Positions 53,001 to 58,180 of a stretch of DNA of 64,000 bases are shown piece after piece. Position 1 is the stretch's first letter, and the number at the start of each line of letters is the position of its first letter. The notes under the pieces are model-generated. The model saw only the letters and a program-made list of their open reading frames with translations. It ran no database searches and was not told the DNA's origin. Source of the DNA: Mastigias papua. Taxonomy: Eukaryota > Cnidaria > Scyphozoa > Rhizostomeae > Mastigiidae. The stretch is from the NCBI GenBank assembly GCA_964019165.1, contig OZ025267.1, forward strand, positions 7,532,648 to 7,596,647, read 5' to 3'. The position numbers were made by a program, and so were the translations under genes.

Positions 53001-54370
53001 AAAAGATGAATGGAGAAGGCGTATGTTTTTGCCTTAATACGTTTTTATCAATTGCATGCTTTTGTCTTTATTTTCTGTTTGTCACGACTTACGGCACTTT
53101 CTCTGGTGTGTTTGATTATATTTATGCGAACCTGCCAAGGAAGGGTCAAATCATCTTTGCCATTTTTGCTGGTATTGCCAATGTAGTGTTAGTGAACTCT
53201 TTCATTGATGGAAGATTGACAAGGTTGATGAGTTTTTCCTATATTGCATTTGATATATTGATCAATGAGACCTGAATACTATTCCTTCACCTTAGAAGCA
53301 TTGCTATCTTGTGGATTCTTAGACTCTTTTTCACTAGAATGCACAAAACACTTCACAAACTTAGTTTCAAGGCGATGATTGTGTTTGAAGCGTCGATGTG
53401 ATATCTCGAAAAGATGAGTGTAGAATGTAATGAAAGTGTGTACAATAGATAGAACGATATTCATTAGTCAGGTAGGCGGGAAAGTGAATGATTCGTGGCT
53501 GATGTAGATTTATTAAAATTTACTGAACAAGAAGTCTTTTAGTAAGAATTTAATTATAGAAAAGGAAAATGGAAAGGCAGTTATATGTTAGGTAGACACT
53601 TCTTCTAGTACTCTTTAGATATATAGAGCCCAATGTAAAATATTAAATTTTTTGCATTTAATCTACAGATGGAGGCAAATTCTTCAGAAATTGATAGGGT
53701 CTATGAACAGGGGCTCTTATTTAGAAGAAAACCAACCAAAGGAGGTGATTCTAAGAAATCTCATAATGTTTTGAAGTATTGGGTTGTTGGGTGAGTTCAC
53801 TTTTTATATATCTACTTCTTTTCACTGTGAGACATCTTAATTATTTCTTACAAGGATTTTACTGGTTACATACAGTAAATAATCAAATCATGTCCCTTCG
53901 AAAAGTTTCCGCCACTCGAATAGGCTCCCATTCTAGAACTTTGAATTTTGATAAGCTCCCCCTTCAAATATACCACAGAAAATGATGATGAAGACCTTGT
54001 TATAGACTGATGCTTCTATTTATATCATGCTTTTTGCATCATGGAAAAGAAATTTTGAAAATTAGTTTGATTTGGCATTTGCCAGATAATTTTACAAGCC
54101 CCCCTCAAATAAGCCCTTCCCACGTATAAGCTCCTATCCAAAAATATGAAAATATATTATCCCTGGCAAACAGAGGTACACGTGACTTCTTTACAGCATT
54201 ATGAGACAAACGCAAGGTTGCCTTTTATTAACATTTTCATTTGTACGAATTTTTATTTTAGACGAAGGTTGATGGATTCAACTCGAGAGTTCTTTGTTTG
54301 TTTTCATGATGGCCTGCCTCAGTCTGCAATTGAACTCGCTTTCAAATTTGGGTTTGGAACAATTATTTGA
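14036..54370 (+). CDS. INTU: inturned (INTU) planar cell polarity effector, spliced gene of 20 exons (overview)
   Basis: Joined exons encode 951 residues; vertebrate INTU is about 940. Order of features: acidic/serine-rich N-terminus ending in a YDSDYSD-like stretch, a short FRYILEDGSLFYLE segment matching the vertebrate LFYLE block, a basic linker, a PDZ domain (about residues 215-325), then the longin-like regions, separated by a Ser-rich linker (about 687-810) and ending in YWVVG and FVCFHD...AIELAFKFGFG blocks. INTU partners FUZ; the pair acts as an exchange factor for RAB23 and, with WDPCP and other CPLANE proteins, supports basal-body docking and intraflagellar transport (family knowledge). 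All 19 introns begin GT and end AG, and the phases agree throughout. Exon 1 is the weakest part. The 3' end is the TGA at 54368. Gene span is 40 kb if exon 1 is right, 23 kb otherwise. Confidence 0.9.
14734..15054 (+). mobile_element. MITE family B, copy
   Basis: Starts CACGCTTTTTTGTAACTATA after a TA and ends TTCTTTATAAATATAAAATA...CGTG. The interior (AATCGAGAATTAAGAAGCC; ATAGTGCCCTG) is shared with 18994-19100. Confidence 0.5.
15676..15833 (+). repeat. Dispersed repeat E, copy 1
   Basis: Shares AGTTGCTATGGATGTGTTTC and AAAAACACGATTTACTCACG with 29687-29856. No inverted ends recognised. Confidence 0.55.
16465..16584 (+). repeat. Dispersed repeat D, copy 1
   Basis: Runs from GTCGGTAGTCCTTTGGCTCG to CTGCACCCCCACTCAAGAGT, colinear with copies at 35061 and 43301. 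Confidence 0.6.
16660..16770 (+). repeat. Dispersed repeat C, copy 1
   Basis: Shares TTCTTAGGTCTCAAAAATCC and GTCGAGTACTACTTTCTTA with three other sites (20993, 23216, reversed 24217). Probably a solo end of a family-B-like element. Confidence 0.45.
16772..17502. mobile_element. MITE with TIRs of about 65 bp (family G), copy 1
   Basis: The left end GGAGTTGTCATTTTTAATGG is matched in reverse at the right end by GGAGCTGTCATTTTTAATCC, and the match continues through GGGTACAGG and GAAGAATTTTTG. The 731-bp element has no transposase-like open frame. The same ends occur at 35641-35929. Confidence 0.65.
18385..18420. repeat. Solo end of MITE family G
   Basis: TGCCCAGGATTAAAGCTAAC followed by AGCTCACC resembles the right terminus of the element at 16772-17502. 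No partner end is visible. Confidence 0.3.
18680..18872. mobile_element. hAT-like MITE with perfect 8-bp TSD
   Basis: 193 bp, ends TAGCGGTTCCCAGCC and GGCTCGAGACCACTG (10 of 15 complementary), flanked on both sides by CTCTAGCT (18672-18679 and 18873-18880). Eight-base duplications and (C/T)AG...CTG-type ends are typical of hAT transposons. No transposase. Confidence 0.8.
18885..19240 (+). mobile_element. MITE family B, copy with displaced left end
   Basis: The right end TTCCTTATAAAATATAAACG is followed by TG then TA. The interior matches the copy at 14734. Its left part abuts the hAT-like element at 18680-18872; a possible original left end (CACATTTTTGTCCCTTGAAC) lies just left of that element, which would make the hAT-like element nested. 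Confidence 0.45.
19612..19703 (-). repeat. Dispersed repeat D, copy 2
   Basis: The reverse complement contains TTCAAACCTGTTGGCAAATT and GCTACACCCCCCTCCACTGA, the right half of repeat D. Confidence 0.55.
19929..20505 (+). mobile_element. MITE family B, long copy
   Basis: 577 bp flanked by TA. TIRs begin CACGTTTTTATTTTATAAGA and CACGAATTTTTTTTTATAAG (right end reversed) and extend inwards through TTCTAAAAGTTTCTTAA-like repeats. No coding capacity. Confidence 0.65.
20535..20871 (+). mobile_element. MITE family A, copy 1
   Basis: 337 bp with TIRs CACCTTTTTTTATAAGAAAA and its complement at the other end, flanked by TA on both sides, which points to Tc1/mariner-type transposition. The interior repeats TTTTCTTAA-like words and encodes no transposase. 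Confidence 0.75.
20993..21085 (+). repeat. Dispersed repeat C, copy 2
   Basis: Contains GTCTTAGGACTCGGAGCTCC and CGAGTACTACTTTCATATAA, similar to the copy at 16660. Confidence 0.4.
22684..23022 (-). mobile_element. MITE family A, copy 2 (inverted, older)
   Basis: Reverse complement of the copies at 20535 and 29857, recognised by the shared centre (GCCAGAAATTGACATTGGCT on the plus strand) and TTCTTATAAAAAAA ends. The terminal CACC/GGTG bases have mutated. Confidence 0.7.
23216..23300 (+). repeat. Dispersed repeat C, copy 3
   Basis: Contains TTCTTAAGTCTCAGAAATCC and CAGTCGCGTACTGTGTCACT; decayed. Confidence 0.4.
24217..24300 (-). repeat. Dispersed repeat C, copy 4
   Basis: The reverse complement reads TTTCTTGGGTTTCAAAAATC and GCAGTCGAGTACTGCTTTCT, the same family as the plus-strand copies. 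Confidence 0.45.
24755..24935 (+). mobile_element. SINE-like repeat with 5S-rRNA-like segment
   Basis: Contains GAGCTCGACTGTGTTAGGTC and CAGTAACTGGATGGGCGAC, resembling the internal promoter part of 5S rRNA (GAGCTCGGTTAGTACTTGGATGGGAGACC from memory), followed by CCGTCCTTCGGAAGGGACGT and TTAAAC. It is too diverged and incomplete to be a 5S gene. A 5S-derived SINE is the simplest reading. Confidence 0.4.
25989..26170 (+). mobile_element. MITE family B, short copy
   Basis: Left end CACTTTTGTATAAGAAACC after TA; right end GGTTCCTTATAAAAGAAAG. Interior words (GAGGGACTTTTGGTACTACA) resemble the copy at 18885. Confidence 0.4.
26419..26487 (+). repeat. 35-bp tandem duplication
   Basis: AAGAATGCATAATGCTTGTA occurs twice, 35 bp apart, with similar following bases (ATGCCGCA). 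Two copies only. Confidence 0.7.
29687..29856 (+). repeat. Dispersed repeat E, copy 2
   Basis: Contains AATAGCTATGAATGTGTTTT and AAAAACACGATTTTTTCACG, direct match to the copy at 15676. MITE family A inserted at its end. Confidence 0.55.
29857..30199 (+). mobile_element. MITE family A, copy 3
   Basis: 343 bp, near-colinear with the copy at 20535, with the same TIRs and TA flanks. It inserted at the end of another dispersed repeat (29687-29856). Confidence 0.75.
30205..31535. other. INTU intron 1 distal part
   Basis: Nothing recognised. An open frame of 65 codons on the minus strand at 31196-31393 has no motif I can name. Confidence 0.4.
31539..31709 (+). CDS. INTU: INTU exon 2 (N-terminal Ser/Asp-rich region)
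   Basis: Follows a pyrimidine-rich acceptor (CTTATTGTTCAG) and ends at GTAAGT. It encodes SSFCSTCSSYDSDYS, matching in place and character the SGSYSSASSDYDD stretch of vertebrate INTU just before the LFYLE block. If exon 1 is wrong, translation could start inside this exon at the in-frame ATG at 31552 or 31585. The 5' boundary is therefore less certain than the 3' boundary. Confidence 0.75.
31715..33780. other. INTU intron 2 proximal part
   Basis: No exon-like block. Open frames (plus 31867-32271; minus 32442-32750) show no family motif or conserved splice context. Confidence 0.4.
33786..34000. mobile_element. hAT-like MITE
   Basis: 215 bp with ends TAGGCATGTCCAA and TTGGATGCCTCTG (9 of 13 complementary), flanked by GGTTAGAG and GCCTAGAG (6 of 8). 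The right part (GGCCTATGGGCCATTG) is typical of GGCC-rich hAT termini. Located in INTU intron 2. Confidence 0.6.
34628..34740 (+). repeat. Dispersed repeat H, copy 2
   Basis: TAGTGCCTGTCTGTGTGAGT ... GAATATTCTCGCTAACAA ... AGTTTTAGTACTGAAATC; same family as 190-300. Confidence 0.5.
35061..35211 (+). repeat. Dispersed repeat D, copy 3
   Basis: GTCAGTAATTTCTTGGCTCG through GCTACACCCCCACTCAAAAG and TCATTCGGCACACC. Located in INTU intron 2. Confidence 0.6.
35487..36019. mobile_element. hAT-like element carrying a nested MITE
   Basis: Starts CAGACCTGGGCG with GCCCGCGGGCCACGTACGGC nearby, and ends TGGCCCCATGG...CTCCCCTG. Flanked by TTCTACCG and TTCTACAG (7 of 8). A family G element (35641-35929) split it later. 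The right edge is about 130 bp from the INTU exon 3 acceptor. Confidence 0.65.
35641..35929. mobile_element. MITE family G, copy 2, nested in a hAT-like element
   Basis: 289 bp with TIRs of about 45 bp, starting AGGGGTCAGTCATTTATAAC at both ends (right end reversed) with about five mismatches. The interior repeats GGTATGAAAACTTTT-like words. Located inside 35487-36019 in INTU intron 2. Confidence 0.75.
36151..36722 (+). CDS. INTU: INTU exon 3 (LFYLE block, basic linker, PDZ start)
   Basis: The largest exon (572 bp). It opens with DEDNERHWFRYILEDG and SLFYLEP, continues through a Lys/Asp/Gly-rich basic linker (GILRGFGRIKGALKRN and onwards), and reaches the first half of the PDZ domain with the carboxylate-binding-type loop GIVPGSPADVNQDINIG. 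The acceptor is TTCTAG and the donor GTAGGT. A hAT-like element with a nested MITE ends only about 130 bp upstream of the acceptor. Confidence 0.9.
36804..37085. repeat. TTGA tetranucleotide block
   Basis: A pure TTGA array to 36860, a short GGAT array, then degenerate TTGATTGA words to about 37085. Begins 80 bp after INTU exon 3. Confidence 0.9.
37825..37910 (+). CDS. INTU: INTU exon 4 (PDZ core)
   Basis: Encodes DDTLLAVNGVEVSERNINYV, the strand and helix typical of PDZ domains, then LSKIRCPAE. Vertebrate INTU has the matching GDVLVAVNDVDV. Flanked by TTCTAG and GTATTA; phase 1 in, phase 0 out. Confidence 0.92.
37988..38110. repeat. (CA)n microsatellite ending in (CG)n
   Basis: About 100 bp of CA repeat followed by CGCGCGCG and CACGCACG. 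Alternating purine-pyrimidine sequence of this kind can adopt Z-DNA. In INTU intron 4. Confidence 0.95.
38360..38511. repeat. ACC/ATC triplet-repeat tract
   Basis: Imperfect CCA, CCG and CAT triplets on the plus strand; similar words resume after the fold-back element that interrupts the tract. Confidence 0.85.
38512..38650. mobile_element. 139-bp fold-back element
   Basis: Arms TATATAACCAGCATAGTGGA and, reversed, TATATAAGCATAGTGGACAA extend inwards to a perfect CCCCAATTGGGG palindrome at 38559-38570, so most of the element can fold on itself. It sits inside an ACC/ATC triplet-repeat tract in INTU intron 4. Confidence 0.65.
38940..39113 (+). CDS. INTU: INTU exon 5 (end of PDZ, linker to first longin-like region)
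   Basis: Begins VVLTIEKVV, the last PDZ strand, and runs to AVMYLTLDADENDPDG, which corresponds to the IIMYLTLQLD strand of vertebrate INTU. Acceptor TTTTAG, donor GTAAGT, both phase 0. Confidence 0.9.
40596..40711 (+). CDS. INTU: INTU exon 6 (first longin-like region)
   Basis: Encodes DILFRYPDSQNFVKFKKIRG and LFLTLSDLMPSVTGTEL, close to the vertebrate ILYHYP and GIFLTLCDMLENVTGTQV blocks. Acceptor TTGCAG, donor GTAAGT, phase 2 out. Confidence 0.92.
41464..41553 (+). CDS. INTU: INTU exon 7
   Basis: Encodes STLLLSERVIHVCYQRVGKN and VLVVAAPDSR, aligned with [20 protein letters not shown] of vertebrate INTU: two beta strands of the first longin-like region. Acceptor GTCACAG, donor GTAATT. Confidence 0.9.
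42199..42276 (+). CDS. INTU: INTU exon 8
   Basis: Encodes CSLFRIEEAVKELVRQMEYL and YESVEK, an amphipathic helix matching the LRNMIENVIQTLKFMYGS helix of vertebrate INTU. Acceptor TGTAG, donor GTTAGT. The frame stays open for about 98 more codons past the donor (see findings). Confidence 0.88.
42969..43131 (+). CDS. INTU: INTU exon 9
   Basis: Encodes AFEVEYKEDVRHMFLLFMER, then LNGVKYLQLPPDNQ, which parallels LPGVRWLTLPLEIK in vertebrate INTU. Acceptor TTTTCAAG, donor GTGAGC, phase 0 out. Confidence 0.88.
43301..43450 (+). repeat. Dispersed repeat D, copy 4
   Basis: GTCGGTTATCCTTTGGGTAG through CTACACCCTCACTCAAAAGT and CCTTCGGCACG. Located in INTU intron 9. Confidence 0.6.
45103..45156 (+). 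CDS. INTU: INTU exon 10 (54-bp exon)
   Basis: Only 18 codons: VSISNILSDAEAADYGIF, matching MALSDLEAADFAEL of vertebrate INTU. The acceptor follows a weak pyrimidine tract (GATTCGTAATAG); the donor is GTAAGT. It joins exon 11 with no gap or extra residues relative to the vertebrate protein. Confidence 0.85.
45492..46071. mobile_element. 580-bp TIR element with internal minisatellite
   Basis: Inner TIR of 35 bp with five mismatches (left TGTTTATATGAGAAAACACA..., right end reversed TGCTTATAAGAGAAAACATA...), with outer ends CTAAGGGCC and CTAGGGGGC. Contains a 17-bp minisatellite, and inverted copies of CGGTTTGCCGAG-like words in its right half. No coding capacity. Located in INTU intron 10. Confidence 0.65.
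45541..45710 (+). repeat. 17-bp minisatellite, 10 units
   Basis: Ten contiguous units of GTTTGCCAAGGCACTCG with a few variants (CC for GG at the centre of units 2-4, T for C in units 5 and 6). Units are back to back with no spacers. Confidence 0.95.
46152..46214 (+). CDS. INTU: INTU exon 11 (63-bp exon)
   Basis: Encodes ADKFFPHRRLYTNLGSCLFY and K, matching YYDMRRLYTILGSSLFYK. Acceptor TGTAG, donor GTAATG, phase 0 on both sides. The preceding intron carries a 580-bp TIR element with a 17-bp minisatellite. Confidence 0.92.
46613..46738 (+). CDS. INTU: INTU exon 12
   Basis: Encodes GHLVCSHLPDDDLIDAMVFC, KHHYLLAMTEEQR and LVVWKE; vertebrate INTU reads [20 protein letters not shown] and LIIWREVFP. 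This is one of the most conserved parts of the protein. Acceptor ATTTCAG, donor GTCAGA. Confidence 0.94.
47349..47444 (+). CDS. INTU: INTU exon 13
   Basis: Starts VYPVRRQNDDQIPK and ends EEPTGRWFLLVVAQ, matching VFP...EPEGRYFLLVVG. Acceptor TTTACCAG, donor GTACAT, phase 0. Confidence 0.92.
48244..48293 (+). CDS. INTU: INTU exon 14 (50-bp exon)
   Basis: Encodes KYSLLCTLLETGGASSS, matching KHYMLCVLLEAGGCAS of vertebrate INTU. Acceptor TTGTCTAG, donor GTGAGT, phase 2 out. This small exon is easily missed because a longer open frame overlaps it in another register. Confidence 0.85.
48645..48749 (+). CDS. INTU: INTU exon 15
   Basis: Encodes PPGSPGPHPYYVDRALSILA and then FIQERLDFETICEAR; vertebrate INTU has GSPGPDCVYVDQVKTTL. 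Acceptor TGACAG, donor GTGCGT. A tRNA-derived SINE begins about 70 bp downstream. Confidence 0.88.
48820..49085 (+). mobile_element. tRNA-derived SINE, copy 1
   Basis: The tRNA-like head has an A box at 48825-48835 (TGGCCAGGTGG) and a B box at 48869-48879 (GGTTCGAGCGC), spaced as in tRNA genes, so RNA polymerase III promotion is likely. The body includes AAATGGGTACCTGGTGG and GGCACTCCCCAA, both shared with the copy at 59975-60210. It lies in the INTU intron after exon 15, in sense orientation. Not a functional tRNA: there is no convincing acceptor stem. Confidence 0.7.
49725..49875 (-). mobile_element. tRNA-derived SINE, copy 2 (decayed)
   Basis: Plus-strand text TTGGGAATTACCTGTTTGAGA and CCTTTATCCCCAATCGGTTG, followed by TTGCTGGATTGACTGTGAGC, aligns with the minus-oriented copy at 59975-60210. 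The tRNA-like head is not clear. Confidence 0.5.
50070..50236 (+). CDS. INTU: INTU exon 16 (Ser-rich linker)
   Basis: Encodes LRGSSVPAISPVRDFTSSRQ and a low-complexity Ser/Thr/Pro segment ending MDSLRPA. It corresponds to the poorly conserved phospho-rich linker of INTU proteins. Acceptor ATCATAG, donor GTGGGT, phase 1 out. Confidence 0.78.
50333..50469. repeat. CAT/ATC triplet-repeat tract
   Basis: Imperfect TCA/TTA triplets in the INTU intron between exons 16 and 17. Confidence 0.85.
50625..50829 (+). CDS. INTU: INTU exon 17 (Ser-rich linker)
   Basis: Encodes a Ser/Asp/Asn-rich stretch including TSDDSGSNSSSLRMSESGFS, comparable with the GGSDNGCEGGEDDGFS region of vertebrate INTU. Acceptor GTTCCAG, donor GTAAGA, phase 2 out. 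Confidence 0.82.
51969..52645. mobile_element. 677-bp MITE with 23-bp TIRs
   Basis: The left end CGTATTTCCTGGAAAAAGCG and the reversed right end CGTATTTCCTCTAAAAAGCG agree at 21 of 23 positions including the following CCC. Subterminal GCGCCC...CTCGAAAAA words repeat at both ends. No transposase-like frame. In the INTU intron before exon 18. Confidence 0.75.
52828..53020 (+). CDS. INTU: INTU exon 18 (third longin-like region)
   Basis: Encodes LTAGTANTLFYYTMCDSAKG and ILLCPTASSS, matching [20 protein letters not shown] and IFITPT. It then encodes a helix ending RRTFNR, matching the vertebrate RAVFQQ position. Acceptor CTTTCAG, donor GTATGT. A 677-bp MITE ends about 180 bp upstream. Confidence 0.92.
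53669..53790 (+). CDS. INTU: INTU exon 19
   Basis: Encodes EQGLLFRRKPTKGGDSKKSH followed by LKYWVVG, matching EHGVLFECSP...MAYWVVG. Acceptor TCTACAG, donor GTGAGT, phase 2 out. Confidence 0.92.
54262..54370 (+). CDS. INTU: INTU exon 20 (terminal coding exon)
   Basis: Encodes RRLMDSTREFFVCFHDGLPQ and AIELAFKFGFGTII, then TGA. Vertebrate INTU ends [20 protein letters not shown] with LFFGLTL. Acceptor ATTTTAG. Confidence 0.94.
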
Positions 54371-55600
54371 ACTATTAGTTTTCTCCTCAGCTTTTAATGA
54401 TGAGTATTTTATCAATTCTTATTATTTCTAGCTCACATCTGGTCGTCAGAATAGTGTTTTTGCATCAAAATGTTTCAGTAGCTGATAGGCGAGTTTTTGG
54501 AGGCAATTGAGACAGCATAAGTCCTCAGAATTGCATTACTTTCATATAATGGTTGGCATCTATATCTGTGATATTGCGTGTGCTTTTCAATTCTCTTCCC
54601 ATCTTTTCTTCTCATTGAGCCGAATCCTGCTACACAAAGTGTTGAACGATGTCCATTTTTCCCAGCTTGCACTCTTTTAAAGTTTCTTGCCGCATGTCAT
54701 TGGCAAATCTTAAAAGACACGATTGAAACCATGAGGATTTGTGGAATATTACGCTATATTTGGGAGCGTGCCCTTTGCGGTGTATCACCGTTATCAACGC
54801 ATAGTTCGTTTTAACAGGACTAGGCAAACTCGAAAGTTAGTAAAGGATAAGTGGAAGCAGGAAATATGTTAACTTAGAGAGGTCAATAGGGTAGTATTTG
54901 TAAGCCACGTCACATTTGACTCAACATAGGAACTCATGTAGCCATTAGCCTTTGTCGTTAGCCATAAATATTTCCAGTTTTATCAATGTATTATACTAGG
55001 TTTGGTATGTAAATATATTTGTAAATCTCGAGGGAAGTATTTTATCGACGGTTGTATATTGTAAATAGATTTTTATGCAATACAATATAGGTTTAGTGAA
55101 TGTTGTCATAGAATTTTCGTTATATTTTTGTGGAACGTTGTTAGACATCATTTATTATTTTGCAGTTACCTGTCTCAATAGCTCCTTGTTCAACAATACA
55201 ATATAGGTTTAGTCAATGTTGTCATAGAATTTTTGCGATATTTTCATGGAACTTTTTTAGACATCATTTGTTCTTTTGCAGTTGTCTATCTCAATGACTC
55301 CTTCTCCTTTTCATAAAGCTCCCTAGCTAGCTTACTCTTGTTGAGTACCGAATAAACATCCCCTCGAAGATTGTTAGTTTTTGAATTTTTGTCAACCCCC
55401 TGCATTTATTCCAACTCTCCACTTGTTTATGTTAAGGCCTTTATCAGTGAAATTGTGTGTCTTCCCAGAACCTGTTTTCATTTAATTAGAGATCAAGAAG
55501 CCAGTTATGTTGTAATAACTATTATTGTCTTTGCTTTGTACTAACACTTAATAAAAAGAAGTTTCAAAATTTATATTAAGCCTCATAGAATAACTGATGG
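54371..55600 (+). promoter_or_regulatory. INTU 3' UTR and candidate poly(A) signals
   Basis: The sequence after the INTU stop is AT-rich and non-coding. The first canonical AATAAA lies at 55351-55356 and a second at 55550-55555, so a 3' UTR of about 1 kb is possible. A 116-bp tandem duplication lies inside it. The actual cleavage site cannot be read from sequence alone. Confidence 0.3.
55078..55309 (+). repeat. 116-bp tandem duplication
   Basis: CAATACAATATAGGTTTAGT starts at 55078 and again at 55194; the two copies remain similar through TTAGACATCATTT and TTTTGCAGTT. It lies in the likely INTU 3' UTR. Confidence 0.85.
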
Positions 55601-55911
55601 AGTAAAAGCATCACCTTTACGATCCTAAGTAGATGCGGTAAACTAGAAAAGGAAGACACAATCTCTTATATTTAGAGCGATTTCTAGGACTTTTCTTACG
55701 GGGGGGGGGGGGTGTGAAAACAAATACAGTTGAAGATTTTAGTGCAGGGAGCATGAAAGTACAAGGCAACTCTTGGACCTGAACCAGGTTTGTTGATATT
55801 TTTTAATTGCTTACTATCCTCGAGTACTGAATAATCGGGGTGGGAATAAACAGGAGGAGGTGGGAATTAACGGGTTGAGGACCAATAAACGGGAGGAGGT
55901 GGGAAAAATGG

Positions 55912-55990
55912 TAGGGGGTTTGAATATTTTCTAAAAATTAATAATTGGCAGGTCGGAACAAATAAAAGGGGTGGAGAATAGAGCCTATGG
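55912..55990 (+). repeat. Dispersed repeat E, partial copy
   Basis: GTAGGGGGTTTGAATATTTT followed by CTAAAAATTAATAATTGG resembles the first part of copy 1 (GTAGGGGGACTGGAAATTTC). Weak match. Confidence 0.3.
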
Positions 55991-55999
55991 ATATTGCGA

Positions 56000-57490
56000 G
56001 GCATAACTTTGGAAGACACACTAATCCTTAATGAGAATCTATGTTCACCTACTGTACATAAAGTATTATCGCATTGCGGAGTGCACTGTGGGGGAGGAGC
56101 CCACAGGGGACTGTCAAGGTTAAAAGTTGTTTTGTAGCGGGAAAGTGATATGGTAGGATCTTATCATTATTCTGTTGTTACATGTGAGGAAAGGTGTTGA
56201 AGGAAGTAGTTAATCGACGCATTTAAGGAAGGAAAGAATCCTAGTACATATCGGTATGCTATATATATCGCTGTTTTTAGTTGTGTTCATCGTTTTACTT
56301 TGAAATATAGGTATAGAAGGAACCTATTTTTGACTGCCCCTGAGGTAGGCCTATGATATATCAACCCCTCCCCATCTTTTTGACTTACTGAGTTCAGCAA
56401 TATAGCATACTCTTTGAAGGCCCTAGAATTATTCATTCATTTTTGGAACTTCTATGTCCAATAACTTAGTGCATATTGGCTTCTCACAATTTCATTAGGG
56501 GAAGCCAGTACAATGTTATCCGGGGAATTTGCAAAGTATTGAATTTCGAAAGTTTTTAATTAATTGTTTGTTCTTATTTCCTTGTGTGGACACTAGAGTT
56601 GACAATTGCTGTTGTCTTCTCTTTATTTTAATTTCCGTTTCCATGTCAAACAATAAGTTATAGGCGTTTATTTGCCATTAAGGAATTGTTTCGTCCATAG
56701 CATTAGCGTACAAAGTCCATAGGCTACAACGTTAGGCCTAAGAGAGAATAAAAATAAGCTTCAGTTTTCAGTTTTCCAGTTTTCATTGATTTATCAATTA
56801 ATCTTAAATACAATCTATCATACATTACAGTTACACTACAGCTAATTACAGACAAAAAAAATATAAATTACATTCAAAATTTAAACTGCATTTAACATTG
56901 ATTACATTTTACACAAAAGGGATGATAACATTTTACAAGGTTGTATTTAAGATTAATTGACTAAGGAGGAACTCTCTAAATAGATAAACTAATCGACAGA
57001 GAGCCCCCCTCCATTAAAAACAAAGAAAACTAAGAGAATTTCATTAAAAAAACAACCAACCAGATGTTTTCTTATCAAGTAGCAATGAGGGCTTCTCATC
57101 AATCTTTGAAGTGGGCTGAGCGAACTGTCGTAATACTTTTCAACTATGTTATTATCTGTATAAAGCATAAGAAATTCACCATAATATTTGTTACTATATG
57201 CTAGGGAAAATTAGTAGTTCTTTCTTAGCGGCAACTCTATTGGTTGTAGAATACTGTAAACTTGAAAAGGTGTGTGTGCCCACTGTGCATGTAAACCTCA
57301 CACCTTAGATTCATTCAGTTTTTCTTGCCTTTAAACCAAGTTAACATAAAAATAGGTCATTTTACTATAGTATCCCTGCATGTTACTGCCAGAATTGCTA
57401 AAAACAAACCATCTCATGCACTGCTCATACTACTGTGCTTAGAAAGAGAGTAGTCCACACCAGATATGTCTGGCTTAGGTTGCATGGAAT
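56000..57490. other. INTU-CWH43 intergenic stretch
   Basis: AT-rich, non-coding. The upstream CWH43 exon implied by the acceptor at 58018, and that gene's promoter, probably lie in this region or just after it, but I cannot place them. Confidence 0.4.
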
Positions 57491-57492
57491 GC

Positions 57493-57631
<139 letters not shown>

Positions 57632-57698
57632 GCTATTATTTAAAAATCAGAATTTTTACAAGATGGTATGTTTATCTAGTTTAAGCTAGTAAAGTTGA

Positions 57699-57962
57699 CA
57701 GGGGTCACCTAACTTTTTTGCAGTGGACCAGATAACTGAAAGAATTTCTAGTGTGGCCCACATGATTGCCCTGCTCAATACAGTGACAAAGCCAGCTCTT
57801 GAAAATGTGGGGGAGGGGATAATTTTGAGTAGCAACATTTTACACCTGTTTACTTAACCATAAAACATTCAAAAGAACTAGTACTCTAACATCATTGGAA
57901 GACCTGGTGGAATGTTGTTGTGGGCCAGATGCAGCCTCCTGGCTGCAGTTATGTGACCGCTG
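57699..57962. mobile_element. hAT-like MITE upstream of CWH43
   Basis: Begins CAGGGGTCACCTAAC and ends GTTATGTGACCGCTG, imperfect inverted repeats, with GTGGGCCAGATGCAGCCTCC near the right end. No clean 8-bp duplication could be read. It ends about 55 bp before the acceptor of the first CWH43 coding exon. Confidence 0.55.
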
Positions 57963-58018
57963 ATTTAGTTGAGTGATAGTTATCATTATCAATATTTGTT
58001 TTGTGTATTGTCTTGCAG

Positions 58019-58180
58019 AAATGACATCAGTTAGGAAGAGAGTTACAATAGCAGAGAAAGATGTAGATGAGGATATAAAGGTAGCAGAAAAAGATGATAG
58101 TGGAAGATATGCTGATGAGAAAAGAGCATCTGTAGATGATTTAAATTTGTGGAGACATTTAATTCCTGAATCTGTACTTG
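58019..58180 (+). CDS. CWH43: CWH43 exon with initiator ATG
   Basis: Preceded by a strong acceptor (GTCTTGCAG), so an upstream non-coding exon probably exists. The ATG at 58021 starts MTSVRKRVTIAEKDVDEDIK, a charged tail absent from vertebrate CWH43, then joins the conserved LWRHLIPESVL block and ends at GTATGT in phase 1. Confidence 0.8.

Noticed and set aside
57699..57962. An 8-bp target-site duplication for the hAT-like element upstream of CWH43
   Set aside because: The immediate flanks (AAAGTTGA and ATTTAGTT) do not match; a shifted alignment would need moving only one boundary.
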